From: Trifolium pratense
Taxonomy: Eukaryota; Streptophyta; Magnoliopsida; Fabales; Fabaceae
DNA length: 64,000 nt
Reading direction: 5' to 3'
Assembly: GCF_020283565.1 (NCBI RefSeq)
Contig: NC_060065.1
Span: 18,080,866-18,144,865 of the forward strand
Below the pieces are notes generated by a model. That model was not told the DNA's origin. It did no database searches and was given only the letters and a program-made list of their open reading frames with translations. Made by a program: the position numbers and the translations under genes. The first letter of the stretch is position 1, and every line of letters starts with the position of its first letter. Below are positions 47,419-59,588 of this stretch, piece after piece.

Positions 47419-47679
47419 TTAGCAATATTTTAATTCATTCTTTAAAATATCTCTAGAAATACCAACATATAATTGACCATTGAAAAACAATTGATGTTGG
47501 AACATAAAAAGTTTTTTTTTTATTATAAATTTTATTGGAGGATTCTGAGTTGGATAAACTACTTCATTATCAAATCGGTCATTTATATTTATTTGAAACA
47601 TATTGAGGCAAAGATAAACCAACTTAACCGCGTACTCAAAACTGAATATGATAAAAATCATGAACAACATACAAACCAT
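47419..47679 (-). pseudogene. RepHel helicase C-terminal shard
   Basis: Minus-strand residues QLFFNGQLYVGISRDI correspond to the last PIF1-type helicase motif (usually hGQLYVAlSRv). This is the part of RepHel nearest the Helitron 3' end, as the position here requires. The remainder of the protein is missing. Confidence 0.65.
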
Positions 47680-47936
47680 CAGTAAATTTTATTTTATCTA
47701 TTTTTTTTATTAACACTTCAAATTGATTTTTATTTGGATCAATCAAAAGAATGTGACGATGAATTTGCGTACCAAAATCATCAGTAAATAGTCTTGACAA
47801 TCGACCAACTAATTATATACACAAAGATTGAACAAAAGATTATTAGCAAAAGCATTACCTATTATGAACCAAAAATAATAAAATACACAAAATAATAAAA
47901 TGAAGAAAAAAAATTAAAATGAATAGCAACCCAAAA

Positions 47937-47938
<2 letters not shown>

Positions 47939-47987
<49 letters not shown>
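47939..47987. repeat. (AAT)n microsatellite
   Basis: About 16 consecutive AAT/ATA trinucleotides inside the Helitron. Confidence 0.95.
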
Positions 47988-47989
<2 letters not shown>

Positions 47990-48145
47990 TAATAACATTT
48001 AGTACCACACATTAAATGAATGTAAGTGGGTGATATGGCTAAATGAAAGGTTTTCATTGGTTTAAGTGGGTGATGTGGATTAGGGTTTAGATAGTCAATT
48101 GGACAACTATCTAGGATTTATATATATAGATATAGATTATGTATT

Positions 48146-48600
48146 ATATTTTTTTTTTTTGACAATAACAAAATGATATTCATTCATTCATTCAAAACGT
48201 AAAGGATGAATCTGCGAACAAAACTCACAGCATCCGAGTTAATAGCATACAACGGGAAAATGCCTACAACAAATAATATGATAAAGTTAAAGTCACCGAA
48301 GTATCCATGCCTCCGGATCTGCAGCGTTGAAGCCCAAATCATTGGTTGAATCTGTAATTGACTGAAGCCGATCTTTTCAATAGAAATCAAATGAACACCG
48401 CACAATACGGGACAACAAAAACGTCGCACAAGACGACGAACAACACAACGCCGCACTCAGACGGCGAAATCACAAAAAAAAACACAAAAAAAAAACTTGA
48501 TCAATGTGAAGATCACTTATTTAAATAAAGAAGAAAGGGAAAAACAATTATGAGGGGTGATTTTGGGTCAAAAATTGACCCTAAAACCACCCCTCCTTGA
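48146..48600 (-). repeat. dispersed LINE-like 3' repeat, full copy
   Basis: The same family as 11741-11900 plus 13809-14170, here uninterrupted. The T-run at 48150-48162 is a poly(A) tail on the minus strand. No coding capacity seen. It lies directly beside the Helitron 5' end. Confidence 0.6.
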
Positions 48601-48634
48601 TAGATCAAGAAGAAAAAAACTAGGTTAAGGTGGT

Positions 48635-48672
<38 letters not shown>
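48635..48672. repeat. 38-base poly-G run
   Basis: Uninterrupted G from 48635 to 48672, preceded by ggtggt. Exceptional in AT-rich DNA and able to form G-quadruplexes. The length may be unreliable. Confidence 0.95.
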
Positions 48673-48715
48673 CTATTCTTATGTATTAAAATTATTATGT
48701 ATTAAAACCGACAAA

Positions 48716-49046
48716 GTTTATGGTGCACAAGTCACCGAAAACAGTATAACGAATATGAATTTTACAAAATTCACCGTTAGATGGAAAGTTTATGTCGTAT
48801 AGATTATTCATAATTTTTTTTTTGAAAAAATTGAAAATCATTTGATATGTTATTAAGACCATCAAAATTAACGGTTTATCGATTTTTATTCAATACCGTT
48901 AATCTTGATGAGTGTCAATAACATATCAAATGATTTTCAGAAAAATTTAAAAAATTTATGGATGACCCAAACGATATAAATTTTCCATCTAACGATGAGT
49001 TTTATAAAATTCGTATTCGTTATAAATATATCGAAGACTTGTGCAT
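48716..49046. mobile_element. palindromic MITE
   Basis: The left half ('ggtgcacaagtc', 'taacgaatatgaattttac', 'cgttagatggaaagtttat') is mirrored in the right half around a centre near 48880. A half copy is at 53158-53340. Confidence 0.65.
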
Positions 49047-49414
49047 CATGCACCACTTAATCAAGTGGTGCATGTTATACAAAGCCTTAAAACAATTGAT
49101 CTAATCTAACACCCATAAAGTTACTGGTGTTTTTTTTTGTCTTTTTATTGTGACCACTTAACAACAAAATGTAATTCTCTCATATCTAAACATATTAATC
49201 CTGCTTTGTGTCTTACATGAAATTGCCAATAACCTGAAAAAACAATAACTATATGAAATGCCTAATAGAAACAAGGTGCTATCTAGCTTCATGAGAAAAC
49301 AAATAAAATACTAATCAAGAAAGTTCGTTAGTTTGCAATGTACTTAAAATATTCTTCAAATCAATTCAAAGAAAACTTATATTCTTTTTACTAAACTGGT
49401 GACTTTTATTTTGT

Positions 49415-49585
49415 TTTTTTTTTTTTAAAAGCAAAATATATTATTATTGATAATAACCGATCTTCGTACAAGACGAACAGAGACCGGGACAAACGGAACT
49501 AAAAAAACAGAGACGCCGTATATAAGCGGAACACATTGAAGAAAACCAAAACCGACACCACCTAATAGAGGTAAACTTCTAATCC
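49415..49585 (-). repeat. repeat interrupted by a MITE, left half
   Basis: A T-run followed by 'aaagcaaaatatattattat' and 'cgtacaagacgaacagagac' looks like the 3' end of a minus-strand retroelement. Similar non-AT-rich sequence resumes at 51912-52250, where a frame reads LARGDALWIPMGRSLLLQD. The two may be one copy split by the element between them. Confidence 0.4.
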
Positions 49586-50405
49586 CATAGGTATCGTTTG
49601 GTCCGACTTTTTAAGGGTCTAAAAACTACTTTAAAATAAAATTTAAAGTAAGTGCTTTAGAAAAAAAATTAAAGTTGTTTGGTGATTTCTTTTTTAAAAA
49701 ACTTAAAATAAACGCTAGTTCATATTTGTTTGATAAAATATTTTATTTAAGGATATTATATTTTCAAAATATAATAAACAAATATTAAAATTGTGTGCAA
49801 TATTGTATCTTAATTTTGCGTGTCTATATAAAACAATTATACATTTTTGAAATTCATAAAAATAAAAAGTGCTCAGTGAAAGTGCATAAATTCTCTAGGT
49901 CTCAATAACATAAAATAATTTTAAATTTGTGTAAAATTTTATATAAATAAATAAATAATCTAAATGATATAAACTTTAAATACATTGTAAATTAAATTTT
50001 GTAAAATTTATATTTGTTAAAATATTATTATGTGGTGTAACATTATCGTTGTGAGGGAGCCGAAGTTCAAACTCCGATCATAGTGTCCGGGTTAACAATT
50101 TTAATATTTTTTTCAGCTATGCTAGGACTTGTGAACTATCGGTGTAATTTTATCCAAATACATGTATAGTTATTTAAATGATTAGTTTCATATTTTGAAG
50201 AAGAAAAATACTACAGGGTTCTTATTTTTTTTTAATTAATAGTACAGTGAAAACTAATGATAGTGCATTTTTTAGATAAAAATAATAATAGTGATTTTTT
50301 AAAATAATAATAATAATAATAATAGTGCGTCAAAAAAAATGGTGCACAAGACGTCAAAGACATGATGGTAGATGTAGATGCATATGAATATATCAATTAA
50401 ACATA

Positions 50406-51686
50406 GGCTCTATTCGGTAAAATTAAGCTATAAGCTAAAATTAAGCTATAAGCTAGCTTATAGCTGATAAACTAGCTGATAGTTGAAAATGAGAGTGGTT
50501 ATAGTGTACAAGCTTTTTCCTTATGCATCATGTATAAATAATGAAAATTGCCACGTACCTCCAGATTGCTTAGCGCAACCCTAAATTTTATGGCGCGCCC
50601 CCCCGATATTTTTTTTCGTCCCCCAGTTTTATTTTCTAGCGCGCCCCCCAGTTTTTTTTCTCCTCAGATTTCAAGCGCGCCCCCCTGTTTTTTTCTACCC
50701 CAGATTTCTAGCGCGCCCCCTAGTTTTTTTTTCTACCCCAGATTTCTAGTGCGCCCCCCAATTTTTTTTCCTCCCCCAGATTTCTAGAGCGCCCCTCATT
50801 TCCAATTAAATAATTACTTTTGTTCCTTTGAAGTACATACTATAAGAACCCATTTTAAATTAATTGTGTTGGATGATTATATAGCCATATTTTAATTTAA
50901 AATTACATACTAAAACATGTACTATAATTATGGTTTAATTTATCACAATTAACATAAAACTATTAAGTACATCTAATGATTTTGGAGTACAACCCTCTGA
51001 AACTATTCCACAGCAAAATTATTTTGGCATGATTAAGTACATCTAAAGGTTTTGTAGTACATATTTCTGAAACCATTCCACAGCAAAATTGTTTTGGAGT
51101 ACAGATCTCAGAAACTATTCCACAACAAAATGATTTTTGCATGATTTTAGTTTAAAACTAACTACTAAAACATTTAACCATACATAATACTCTCAAAATT
51201 ATCCCTAATTAATAAACTAAAATTCTATTAATCAAAATTAATCAAAAAAAATTTTAAAAAAATAATAATTGGGGGCATGCTAGAAATATGGGGGCGCGCT
51301 AAGCAATTTGAGGTATTTATGTCCAACAGGTGCATAATGCATAAATAATGCATAAATGGACATAAATGGTAAAATTAGCTGAAGTGTTTGGTAAAATTAG
51401 CTTTTTCAATGATTGATAAATATAAAAAGACATAAATGGACATTTATATGTAGTGGGTAGTTTCTTATTTTATAAAAAATAATAAAATTAAATTAAAGGT
51501 TAAAAATGAAAAAAATTGTAAAAAGCTATAAACTATAAGCTCAAACGCTACTTGAAATAACATCTCAAAAAAAGCTATAAGCTCGTGAGAAAATCTTTTT
51601 ACCAAACACTTTTATTTTTTTCAAACAAGCGTATAAGCTAGTCCAATAAGCTATAAGCTAGCTTATTGGACTTACCAAACACACTC
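50406..51686. mobile_element. Harbinger-like MITE with 'ataagctataagct' arms
   Basis: The left arm (GGCTCTATTCGGTAAAATTA, agctataagctagcttatag) and right arm (ataagctagcttattggac, ttaccaaacacactc) are inverted. The flank is ATA on both sides. An extra block at about 50540-51330 with its own inverted ends (gattgcttagcgc / gcgctaagcaatt) is nested inside. Confidence 0.55.
50593..50808. repeat. GC-rich minisatellite, unit about 36-38 bp
   Basis: About five and a half units of gcgcgccccc, then a T-run, then ccccagatttcta. The unit sequence varies in the T- and C-runs. It sits in AT-rich DNA inside a MITE; an inverted fragment (gggggcgcgctaagcaattt) is at 51291-51310. The long plus-strand ORF across it is an artefact of the repeat. 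Confidence 0.85.
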
Positions 51687-51911
51687 ATAGTATATATGGT
51701 TCTGCAAGGATTCGAAGAAGGATTTAGCCGAAAAGCTGATTTTCCTCATAAAAAGTTGCATATATTAACTTTATCAAAAGCTCGTTATTGATGTATTTTA
51801 CGCATAAAAAATAAGTAACTTTTTTTTGTAAAGTACTTAAAAAAAACTGTTTGGCCCGACTTCTACTTTTATAGAGTAAAATGTCAAAAATAAGTACGGC
51901 CAAACGGTACT

Positions 51912-52250
51912 TAGAAAGACACTCCTCAGCCTCCAGACCACCAAAGTAGACACCAACTCGACCCATAGATACGCCACTAGACTCTAACTCCCGATCTTGA
52001 AGCAAAAGTGACCGGCCCATTGGAATCCAAAGAGCATCTCCGCGAGCCAAAAATTGTTGGGGCAACAGTAGAAATAAAGCCTAGGTAGATAGGTCTCAGC
52101 TCACAGTCCGCCTCCAATTCGTCAACGCCGAAGCAAAAGAGGTCCAACTAGATAAAAAAAAGCCTGCAAATCTCAGCAGATTTGGCAACCGATAGACACT
52201 CAAAAAGAATGGTAGTTAGTAATTGAAATATAAATTAAGCTTTCCTCCAC
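51912..52250 (-). repeat. repeat interrupted by a MITE, right half
   Basis: A stretch richer in GC than its surroundings, with a minus-strand reading (QQFLARGDALWIPMGRSLL) that looks like decayed retroelement coding. Not assigned to a family. Confidence 0.35.
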
Positions 52251-52437
52251 CATCAATACTTAAGGATTTCTTCTTGTATCGTAACAAGTTAGGACTCATT
52301 TCCTTGACCCCAAAACAAACATTTTCTTTTCTTCTCTTACTTTATATATATTCATTAAAATCCTAATCTATATGCATTAATCATAATTCATTGATTGGAA
52401 AAGAGGAGAAAAAGAGAATTGCATTGATAAATATACA

Positions 52438-52997
52438 ATGAAGAGTTTTTGTTCCAAAACTTCTTTCCTTTTATTGATTACTCTCATCTTAACCATCATG
52501 TATTCTGAAGCCTAACAATGTCGTCCAAGTGGTAGAATCAGTGGAAAAGAAGAACCTTCTAGACAATCCAATAAGAGAATGATTCAGATTACTGTGTACA
52601 AGGACAAATACAACTTATGAATGTTCACCACCAGTATCAACTCCAACTAAGGCATATCTCACACTTAATAGTTTTCAATAAGGTGGTGATGGAGGCGGTC
52701 CTTCTTATTGTGATAACCAATACCATTCTGATGATACTCCGGTTGTTGCACTTTCTACTGGATGGTTCAATAACAAGAGTAGATGTCTCCACAACATTAC
52801 TGTAAGCACAAATGGAAGAAGTGTGTGTGGCTGTGGTGGTTGATGAGTGTGACTCGACAATGAGATGTGACCAAGACCATGATTACCAACCTCCATGTCG
52901 CAACAACATTGTTGATGCCTCCAAGGCTGTATGGGAAGCCTTGGGTGTGCCTCGAAATCAATGGGGTGGCCTTGATATCGCATGGTCAGATGCTTGA
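52438..52997 (+). pseudogene. kiwellin pseudogene
   Basis: A paralogue of the gene at 45565-46206 in the opposite orientation. It has a good ATG and signal-like start (SFLLLITLILTIMYSEA), then a TAA at codon 26 (52513-52515). A frameshift lies in the Cys-rich region (about 52585), another stop near 52678 (TTT CAA TAA), and a frameshift near 52820. The end is well preserved ([31 protein letters not shown]). The 5' and 3' parts remain recognisable, so decay is moderate. Confidence 0.85.
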
Positions 52998-54512
52998 TAT
53001 AGCTGAATTTGAAATTTGTGTTTTTGTTTTTGCATTGTAATTAAGTGATTTTGCGAACTTATTTCTTTTCATGGACATTCGATATATATGTTATGATCAT
53101 TCTATTGTACATTATGAACGGTTAAACCCAATGTTTTCATACATACTATAGGTTAAGTAATTAACATAGTAACTTTATGGATCTCGATAACATATCAAAT
53201 GATTTCCAATTTTTCTAATTTTTTTTTATGGATGATCTATATGATATAAACAATCCAACAGTGTATTTTGTAAAATTCATATTCGTTATAATGTTATTTA
53301 TGACTGGTCCACCATAGACCACTTGATGAAGTGATATTAGAATTTACCTAATTTATTGATCTAGATTTCCTTGTTTACATTCACTTTCAACAAGATGAGG
53401 TTTGTAAATACCTTGTTTCTTCACATTTTAGATGTTTTCCTTATGTGTATATGTGCATGATTTAAAATTGTGGTTGTGGTCGTTGTGATTGCGGTTATTT
53501 GTGGTTGTTGCTACACCGTAATGTAGTTGTTGCGTCATGAAATCATTTTAAATTTTCACAAACTATATAAAAATAAACTTTTATGTCACTACACTATTTA
53601 TCCACTATTGCAGAGTTTTAATTTATTCCATAAGTATTGATTTGAAGGTGCTTGAAATAGACGGTTTAGAGATTATTCCATAAGTAAAAAAAATTATTAA
53701 ATTTGACACAAATTACATCGGATTCATAAATTTTAATTTTTGGTAAGAAAATTTGGAGGAATATGGCCAAAATCGTTTGATGCAGTTCCTAATGCAATCG
53801 TACATGTGACTTAAAATCACACCGCAATTGCAAATGCAGACCACGGTTTTTTTTTTTATTGCATCCATACCACAATTTGAAACCATGACATTGTGCAGTA
53901 GCAATTATTTAGACGTGATGAAAAATTCTGTCAACAACGCAAGAGGAAAATGGAATATTTGGTGGTCAAATTTAACGAGAATGGATCCTTTCAATTTTGT
54001 TTTCCTCAATTTTCACATCTCAACCATCAATCACATTTTCTCCATTTCTTTTAAATTAAAATATTGTTTTATATTTATCATGGTCTATTGTTCGTGTTCC
54101 ACATTATTTCCTCAATTTTTTTTTGCACTCGAGAGAATTCTTTCTCAAATTTAACTATGCCAAGTATCAATTATATATGAAACCGTTGGATGTCATATTT
54201 TTATGACGAAACTATACAGATTTCTTGCTCGTAAAAGAAATATATAGATATAGTTCTGCAGGAGAGAAACTATGATGAAATATCCTTAGAATAATAACAT
54301 CATTGTTACAGGTCTGAAATTTCAAAATTAGATCTCTTTCTTTAGATATTTAGTTCAAAGAATAAATAATATAAGTAAGAAAAGCGGGTATCAAAGAATC
54401 TTTAAACATACCAGCTAAGTTGACACCTTAAAAAAATGTGAAAAGTAAAAAAGAAACTAACCGAAAGCAAGAAAACCAAACCGGGCAAGTTCGATTAACT
54501 TTAAGCTTATAG
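52998..54512. other. intergenic DNA with half MITE
   Basis: 53158-53340 matches the right half of the MITE at 48716-49046. The rest is AT-rich with no supported gene. Confidence 0.5.
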
Positions 54513-54790
54513 CAGGGCCGGTCCAACATAATATGAGGCCTAAAACAAACGTTTTTTTTTAAAAAAAATAAAGCGAACGTTAAAAACAGACTTTTATAAA
54601 TTCTAATAATAATATTTTTGTTAAATGAAAAGGGATGGATGATGGAGGGTCCGGTTAAGGTGCATAAGCCAAAGCTTATGCACCGTGCATAAGCCCAATA
54701 AGTGTGTACTATAGGTTGTGAATAATGGTTTGAATATTCAGGATTTAAAAAATCTATTTTACTCTCATAGTCAATATTAATGGGTTCACA

Positions 54791-56293
54791 ACACTGAAAC
54801 CATTTAACAAGACTAATGGTTTCAGTGTATAACGTACTGAAACCATTTATCAAGCATAATGGTTTCAGTGTATAACTTACTGAAACCATTTAACAAGAGT
54901 AATGGTTTCAGTGCACAAATCCATCATGGGTTAATAATATTCGAAATCAAGGTTATAATATTGAAAATCATAAGTATAAAAACCAAAATCAAGAGTTTTT
55001 TCAAAATTGAGATAATTTTCAAATGGGTCTGCTTAATAGTTAATGTCGTTCAAATGCCTTTATAATTAAGTTGAGAAAGATTAAAATGTATTGGATTCGA
55101 AGAGAGGAGAATTGTCTTCGAATCAACCCATGAACCTAAACCTCGGAAGAGAGGTGATATGTTGGATTCAAATGCACGTCCTTCAAATGGGTTGATTCGA
55201 AGACCATCCTTATCTTTCTCATGTTGGGAGACCATCCTTAAGTAGGTTTCAACTAATGGAAGTTCCTGAACCTTTTATCAAGTGTATATATAACTGAAAC
55301 CATTTAACAAGACTAATGGTTTCAGTGTATAACTTACTGAAACCATTTATCAAGCATAATGGTTTCAGTGTATAACTTACTGAAACCATTTAACAAGAGT
55401 AATGGTTTCAGTGTACAAATCCATTATGGGTTAATAATATTCAAAATCAATGTTATAATATTGAAAAGCATAAGTATGAAAACCAAAATCAAGAGTTATT
55501 TCCTTTCACCAAGAGTGGTTAGAGGCACACAAAAGAAAAATTAAATTTCTAAAGTGGCGAGAGGTTTTTTCAAAATTGAGATAATTTTCAAATGGGTCTG
55601 CTTAATAGTTAATGTCGTTCAAATGCATTTATAATTAAGTTGAGAAAGATTAAAATGTATTGGATTCGAAGAGAGGAGAATTGTCTTCGAATCAACCCAT
55701 GAACCTCAAACCTCGGAAGAGAGGTGATGTGTTGAATTCAAATGCACGTCCTTCAAATGAGTTGATTCGAAGACCATCCTTAAGTAGGTTTCAACTAATG
55801 GAAGTTCCTGAACCTTTTATCAAAAGTGTATATGTAACTAAAACCATTTAACAAGACTAATGGTTTCAGTGTATAACTTACTGAAACCATTTATCAAGCA
55901 TAATGGTTTCAGTGTATAACTTACTGAAACCATTTAACAAGAGTAATGGTTTCAGTGTACAAATCCATCATGGGTTAATAATATTCGAAATCAAGGTTAT
56001 AATATTGAAAATCATAAGTATGAAAACCAAAATCAAGAGTTTTTTCAAAATTGAGATAATTTTCAAATGGCTAGAAGCACACAAAAGAAAAATTAAATTT
56101 CGAAAGTGACGAAAGGTTTTTTCAAAATTAAATTGAGATAATTTTCAAATGGGTTTGCTTAATAGTTAATGTTGTTCAAATGCATTTATAATTAAGTTGA
56201 GAAAGATTAAAATGTAACTGAAACCATTTATCAAGAGTAATGGTTTCAGTGTATAACTTACTGAAACCATTTATCAAGAGTAATGGTTTCAGT
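54791..56293. repeat. clusters of small hairpins (ACTGAAACCATT motif), left arm
   Basis: Each unit of about 46 bp is itself a hairpin: actgaaaccatt, a 9-13 base loop such as tatcaagcat, then aatggtttcagt. Units occur in groups of three at about 54791-54917, 55291-55416 and 55837-55960, in a pair at 56216-56293, and singly at about 57675-57710. Confidence 0.9.
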
Positions 56294-56821
56294 TAATATG
56301 AGTGCTCATCTTTATCCAAACTACAAGTAATATGAGTGTATAACCCACCAATAGATAAACACAACAATCGCAGAACTTCATCTCAAGTATATCACATTCT
56401 ACAGTTAATATGAGTGCTCATCTTTATTCAAACTACAAGTAAAATGAAAATGATAGATTACTGATTTTCAACAATGTGAAAGTCAAATTCTTCCTTTTTG
56501 GTGTATAATAGTCATGCTCAATAATATCAAAATGACATAACTCATAATAAATAACAAATATGCTTTCTCCACCAAATTGGGAATTAAGACATGAACCACC
56601 AATTCTTCATACACCAACTCACATGTCAGAGACTCAACAATGAATACATAAAAAAGTTTCAACCTAGTCTCTGACTCTTGGTCACTCATTATATCCTCTA
56701 GAACCTATTTGAGCAAGGCATTTTCAAAAATTCAAAAATTCAGAAATCTATCATAAACTAACATAACAAGAAATTCAAAAATTTATCTATATACAAATCC
56801 AAAAACTTAGTAAGACATCAT

Positions 56822-57139
56822 CTAGAACCTAGACATCATGTTGCAGCTTCTTGTCCAATTGCAAATGTGCAGCATTCCTCCAAACCCGTATTCGTTCAAT
56901 ACCTCAATTATCTTCTTTTTTGTTTTTTTTCCATTGACAGATTGCACAATATCATACACTTTAGGTATGCTCAATTTGTGTCTCAACCTATGTTCAGCCT
57001 CGGTAGGTTTCTGCTTCTATTCAGTTGCTTTTGCAGCTTGCATTTTCCCCTTTTGTTGTCGGGTAGTATGCGAAGATGAAGCCTTCGAGTCTGATGACTG
57101 CGATAGGCCAAGGCTGAAGCTTGGTCCTGACTCGTCAAC
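56822..57139 (-). pseudogene. transposon ORF shard, left arm
   Basis: Mirror copy of 58743-59060, with identical sequence and identical in-frame stop. See that entry. Confidence 0.5.
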
Positions 57140-58742
57140 CTGCATTGAATGAAACCATTATCAATCAAAAATCCTATACTAACAGATCAACAAACATTGT
57201 CATATCACATATTCCCACTGAAACCAAAATCCTTGCCTAATGGTTTCACTTAGATAGCAGACATTATAAAATCTAGATTGTAACTCAAATCATGGAGAAT
57301 CAAATGATAAATCAAATAGATTCCATCAAACAACAACTTAACCAAGGAATTCACATTAACAACAACTTGTCAACCAAGCAATTCACATTAGAAAAATGGT
57401 TTCATAGAAATGCAGGTTGACGATCAAACAAACATAAGTAGCCAAAATACAATCATGATTACTGAAACATACTAGAGTGAAACATAATTAGTCAAACATT
57501 AAGCTTCAGGTCATCTGCATTAATTGAAACCATACTAACAGATCAACAAACATTATCATATCACATATTCCCACTGAAACCAAACACAGAACACATTCAC
57601 TATACAAAACACCTAAAAAAAGAGAGATATAACATTGAAACCATAAGTATGGTTTTATGGTTTCAGCAAGTTATACACTGAAACCATTTACCAAGAGTAA
57701 TGGTTTCAGTGTATAAACTATTGAAATCATTTTCAAAATCAAATTAGAATCAATACATACTCCAAGTATGACGGCACATCAGGATGGCGAATATGTTTCT
57801 CAGTATCAATAGCAGAAGCTTTCTGAAAGCATAAAATATCACCATTTTCTAACTGCATTCATGGAAAAACAAATCAATCAGAAAATCAATGGTACATTAA
57901 CTTGGTGAGCATCAACTGGGTATGTACTATACCTGGAACCGGAAACCAGGTATAGTACATACCCAGTTGATGCTCACCAAGTTAATGTACCATTGATTTT
58001 CTGATTGATTTGTTTTTCCATGAATGCAGTTAGAAAATGGTGATATTTTATGCTTTCAGAAAGCTTCTGCTATTGATACTGAGAAACATATTCGCCATCC
58101 TGATGTGCCGTCATACTTGGAGTATGTATTGATTCTAATTTGATTTTGAAAATGATTTCAATAGTTTATACACTGAAACCATTACTCTTGGTAAATGGTT
58201 TCAGTGTATAACTTGCTGAAACCATAAAACCATACTTATGGTTTCAATGTTATATCTCTCTTTTTTTAGGTGTTTTGTATAGTGAATGTGTTCTGTGTTT
58301 GGTTTCAGTGGGAATATGTGATATGATAATGTTTGTTGATCTGTTAGTATGGTTTCAATTAATGCAGATGACCTGAAGCTTAATGTTTGACTAATTATGT
58401 TTCACTCTAGTATGTTTCAGTAATCATGATTGTATTTTGGCTACTTATGTTTGTTTGATCGTCAACCTGCATTTCTATGAAACCATTTTTCTAATGTGAA
58501 TTGCTTGGTTGACAAGTTGTTGTTAATGTGAATTCCTTGGTTAAGTTGTTGTTTGATGGAATCTATTTGATTTATCATTTGATTCTCCATGATTTGAGTT
58601 ACAATCTAGATTTTATAATGTCTGCTATCTAAGTGAAACCATTAGGCAAGGATTTTGGTTTCAGTGGGAATATGTGATATGACAATGTTTGTTGATCTGT
58701 TAGTATAGGATTTTTGATTGATAATGGTTTCATTCAATGCAG

Positions 58743-59060
58743 GTTGACGAGTCAGGACCAAGCTTCAGCCTTGGCCTATCGCAGTCATCAGACTCGAAGG
58801 CTTCATCTTCGCATACTACCCGACAACAAAAGGGGAAAATGCAAGCTGCAAAAGCAACTGAATAGAAGCAGAAACCTACCGAGGCTGAACATAGGTTGAG
58901 ACACAAATTGAGCATACCTAAAGTGTATGATATTGTGCAATCTGTCAATGGAAAAAAAACAAAAAAGAAGATAATTGAGGTATTGAACGAATACGGGTTT
59001 GGAGGAATGCTGCACATTTGCAATTGGACAAGAAGCTGCAACATGATGTCTAGGTTCTAG
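58743..59060 (+). pseudogene. transposon ORF shard, right arm
   Basis: After a splice-acceptor-like site (ttcaatgcag) a frame reads DESGPSFSLGLSQSSDS, a TAG (58863-58865), then KVYDIVQSVNGKKTKKKII and EVLNEYGFGGMLHICNW. The style (SFSLGL; GFGGML) resembles ORFs that accompany Ulp1-protease genes in plant Mutator-like elements, but this is recognition by eye only. An exon-like stretch, 58055-58122 (HIRHPDVPSYLE), with donor-like GTATGT lies upstream. Confidence 0.5.
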
Positions 59061-59177
59061 ATGATGTCTTACTAAGTTTTTGGATTTGTATATAGATAAA
59101 TTTTTGAATTTCTTGTTATGTTAGTTTATGATAGATTTCTGAATTTTTGAATTTTTGAAAATGCCTTGCTCAAATAG

Positions 59178-59399
59178 GTTCTAGAGGATATAATGAGTGA
59201 CCAAGAGTCAGAGACTAGGTTGAAACTTTTTTATGTATTCATTGTTGAGTCTCTGACATGTGAGTTGGTGTATGAAGAATTGGTGGTTCATGTCTTAATT
59301 CCCAATTTGGTGGAGAAAGCATATTTGTTATTTATTATGAGTTATGTCATTTTGATATTATTGAGCATGACTATTATACACCAAAAAGGAAGAATTTGA
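59178..59399 (+). pseudogene. second transposon ORF shard, right arm (mirrored at 56483-56704)
   Basis: An open frame reads LEDIMSDQESETRLKLFYVF then IVESLTCELVYEELVVHVLI, separated from the previous shard by about 120 non-coding bases. It probably continues the same decayed protein (plant-mobile-domain-like in style). The mirror copy on the minus strand is 56483-56704. Confidence 0.4.
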
Positions 59400-59588
59400 C
59401 TTTCACATTGTTGAAAATCAGTAATCTATCATTTTCATTTTACTTGTAGTTTGAATAAAGATGAGCACTCATATTAACTGTAGAATGTGATATACTTGAG
59501 ATGAAGTTCTGCGATTGTTGTGTTTATCTATTGGTGGGTTATACACTCATATTACTTGTAGTTTGGATAAAGATGAGCACTCATATTA

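Larger units (their letters stand above)
47135..48136 (-). mobile_element. 1.0-kb Helitron
   Basis: On the minus strand it starts A|TCTATATCTATATATATAAA (48136). It ends with the hairpin ACCCGTGC-atc-GCACGGGT (47163-47145), six bases, then CTAG|T (47135). A shard of the Helitron helicase is inside. An (AAT)n microsatellite is at 47939-47987. The hairpin with its flank is partly repeated at about 47203-47235. Confidence 0.85.
49590..51911. mobile_element. inverted-repeat element hosting a nested MITE
   Basis: The left terminus (GTATCGTTTGGTCCGACTT) and right terminus (AAGTACGGCCAAACGGTAC) are inverted. It separates the halves of another repeat and contains the element at 50406-51686. A clear target duplication was not found. 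Confidence 0.45.

Noticed and set aside
50548..50787. Pro/Phe-rich ORF of 79 codons
   Set aside because: It is only a translation of the minisatellite and its T- and C-runs.
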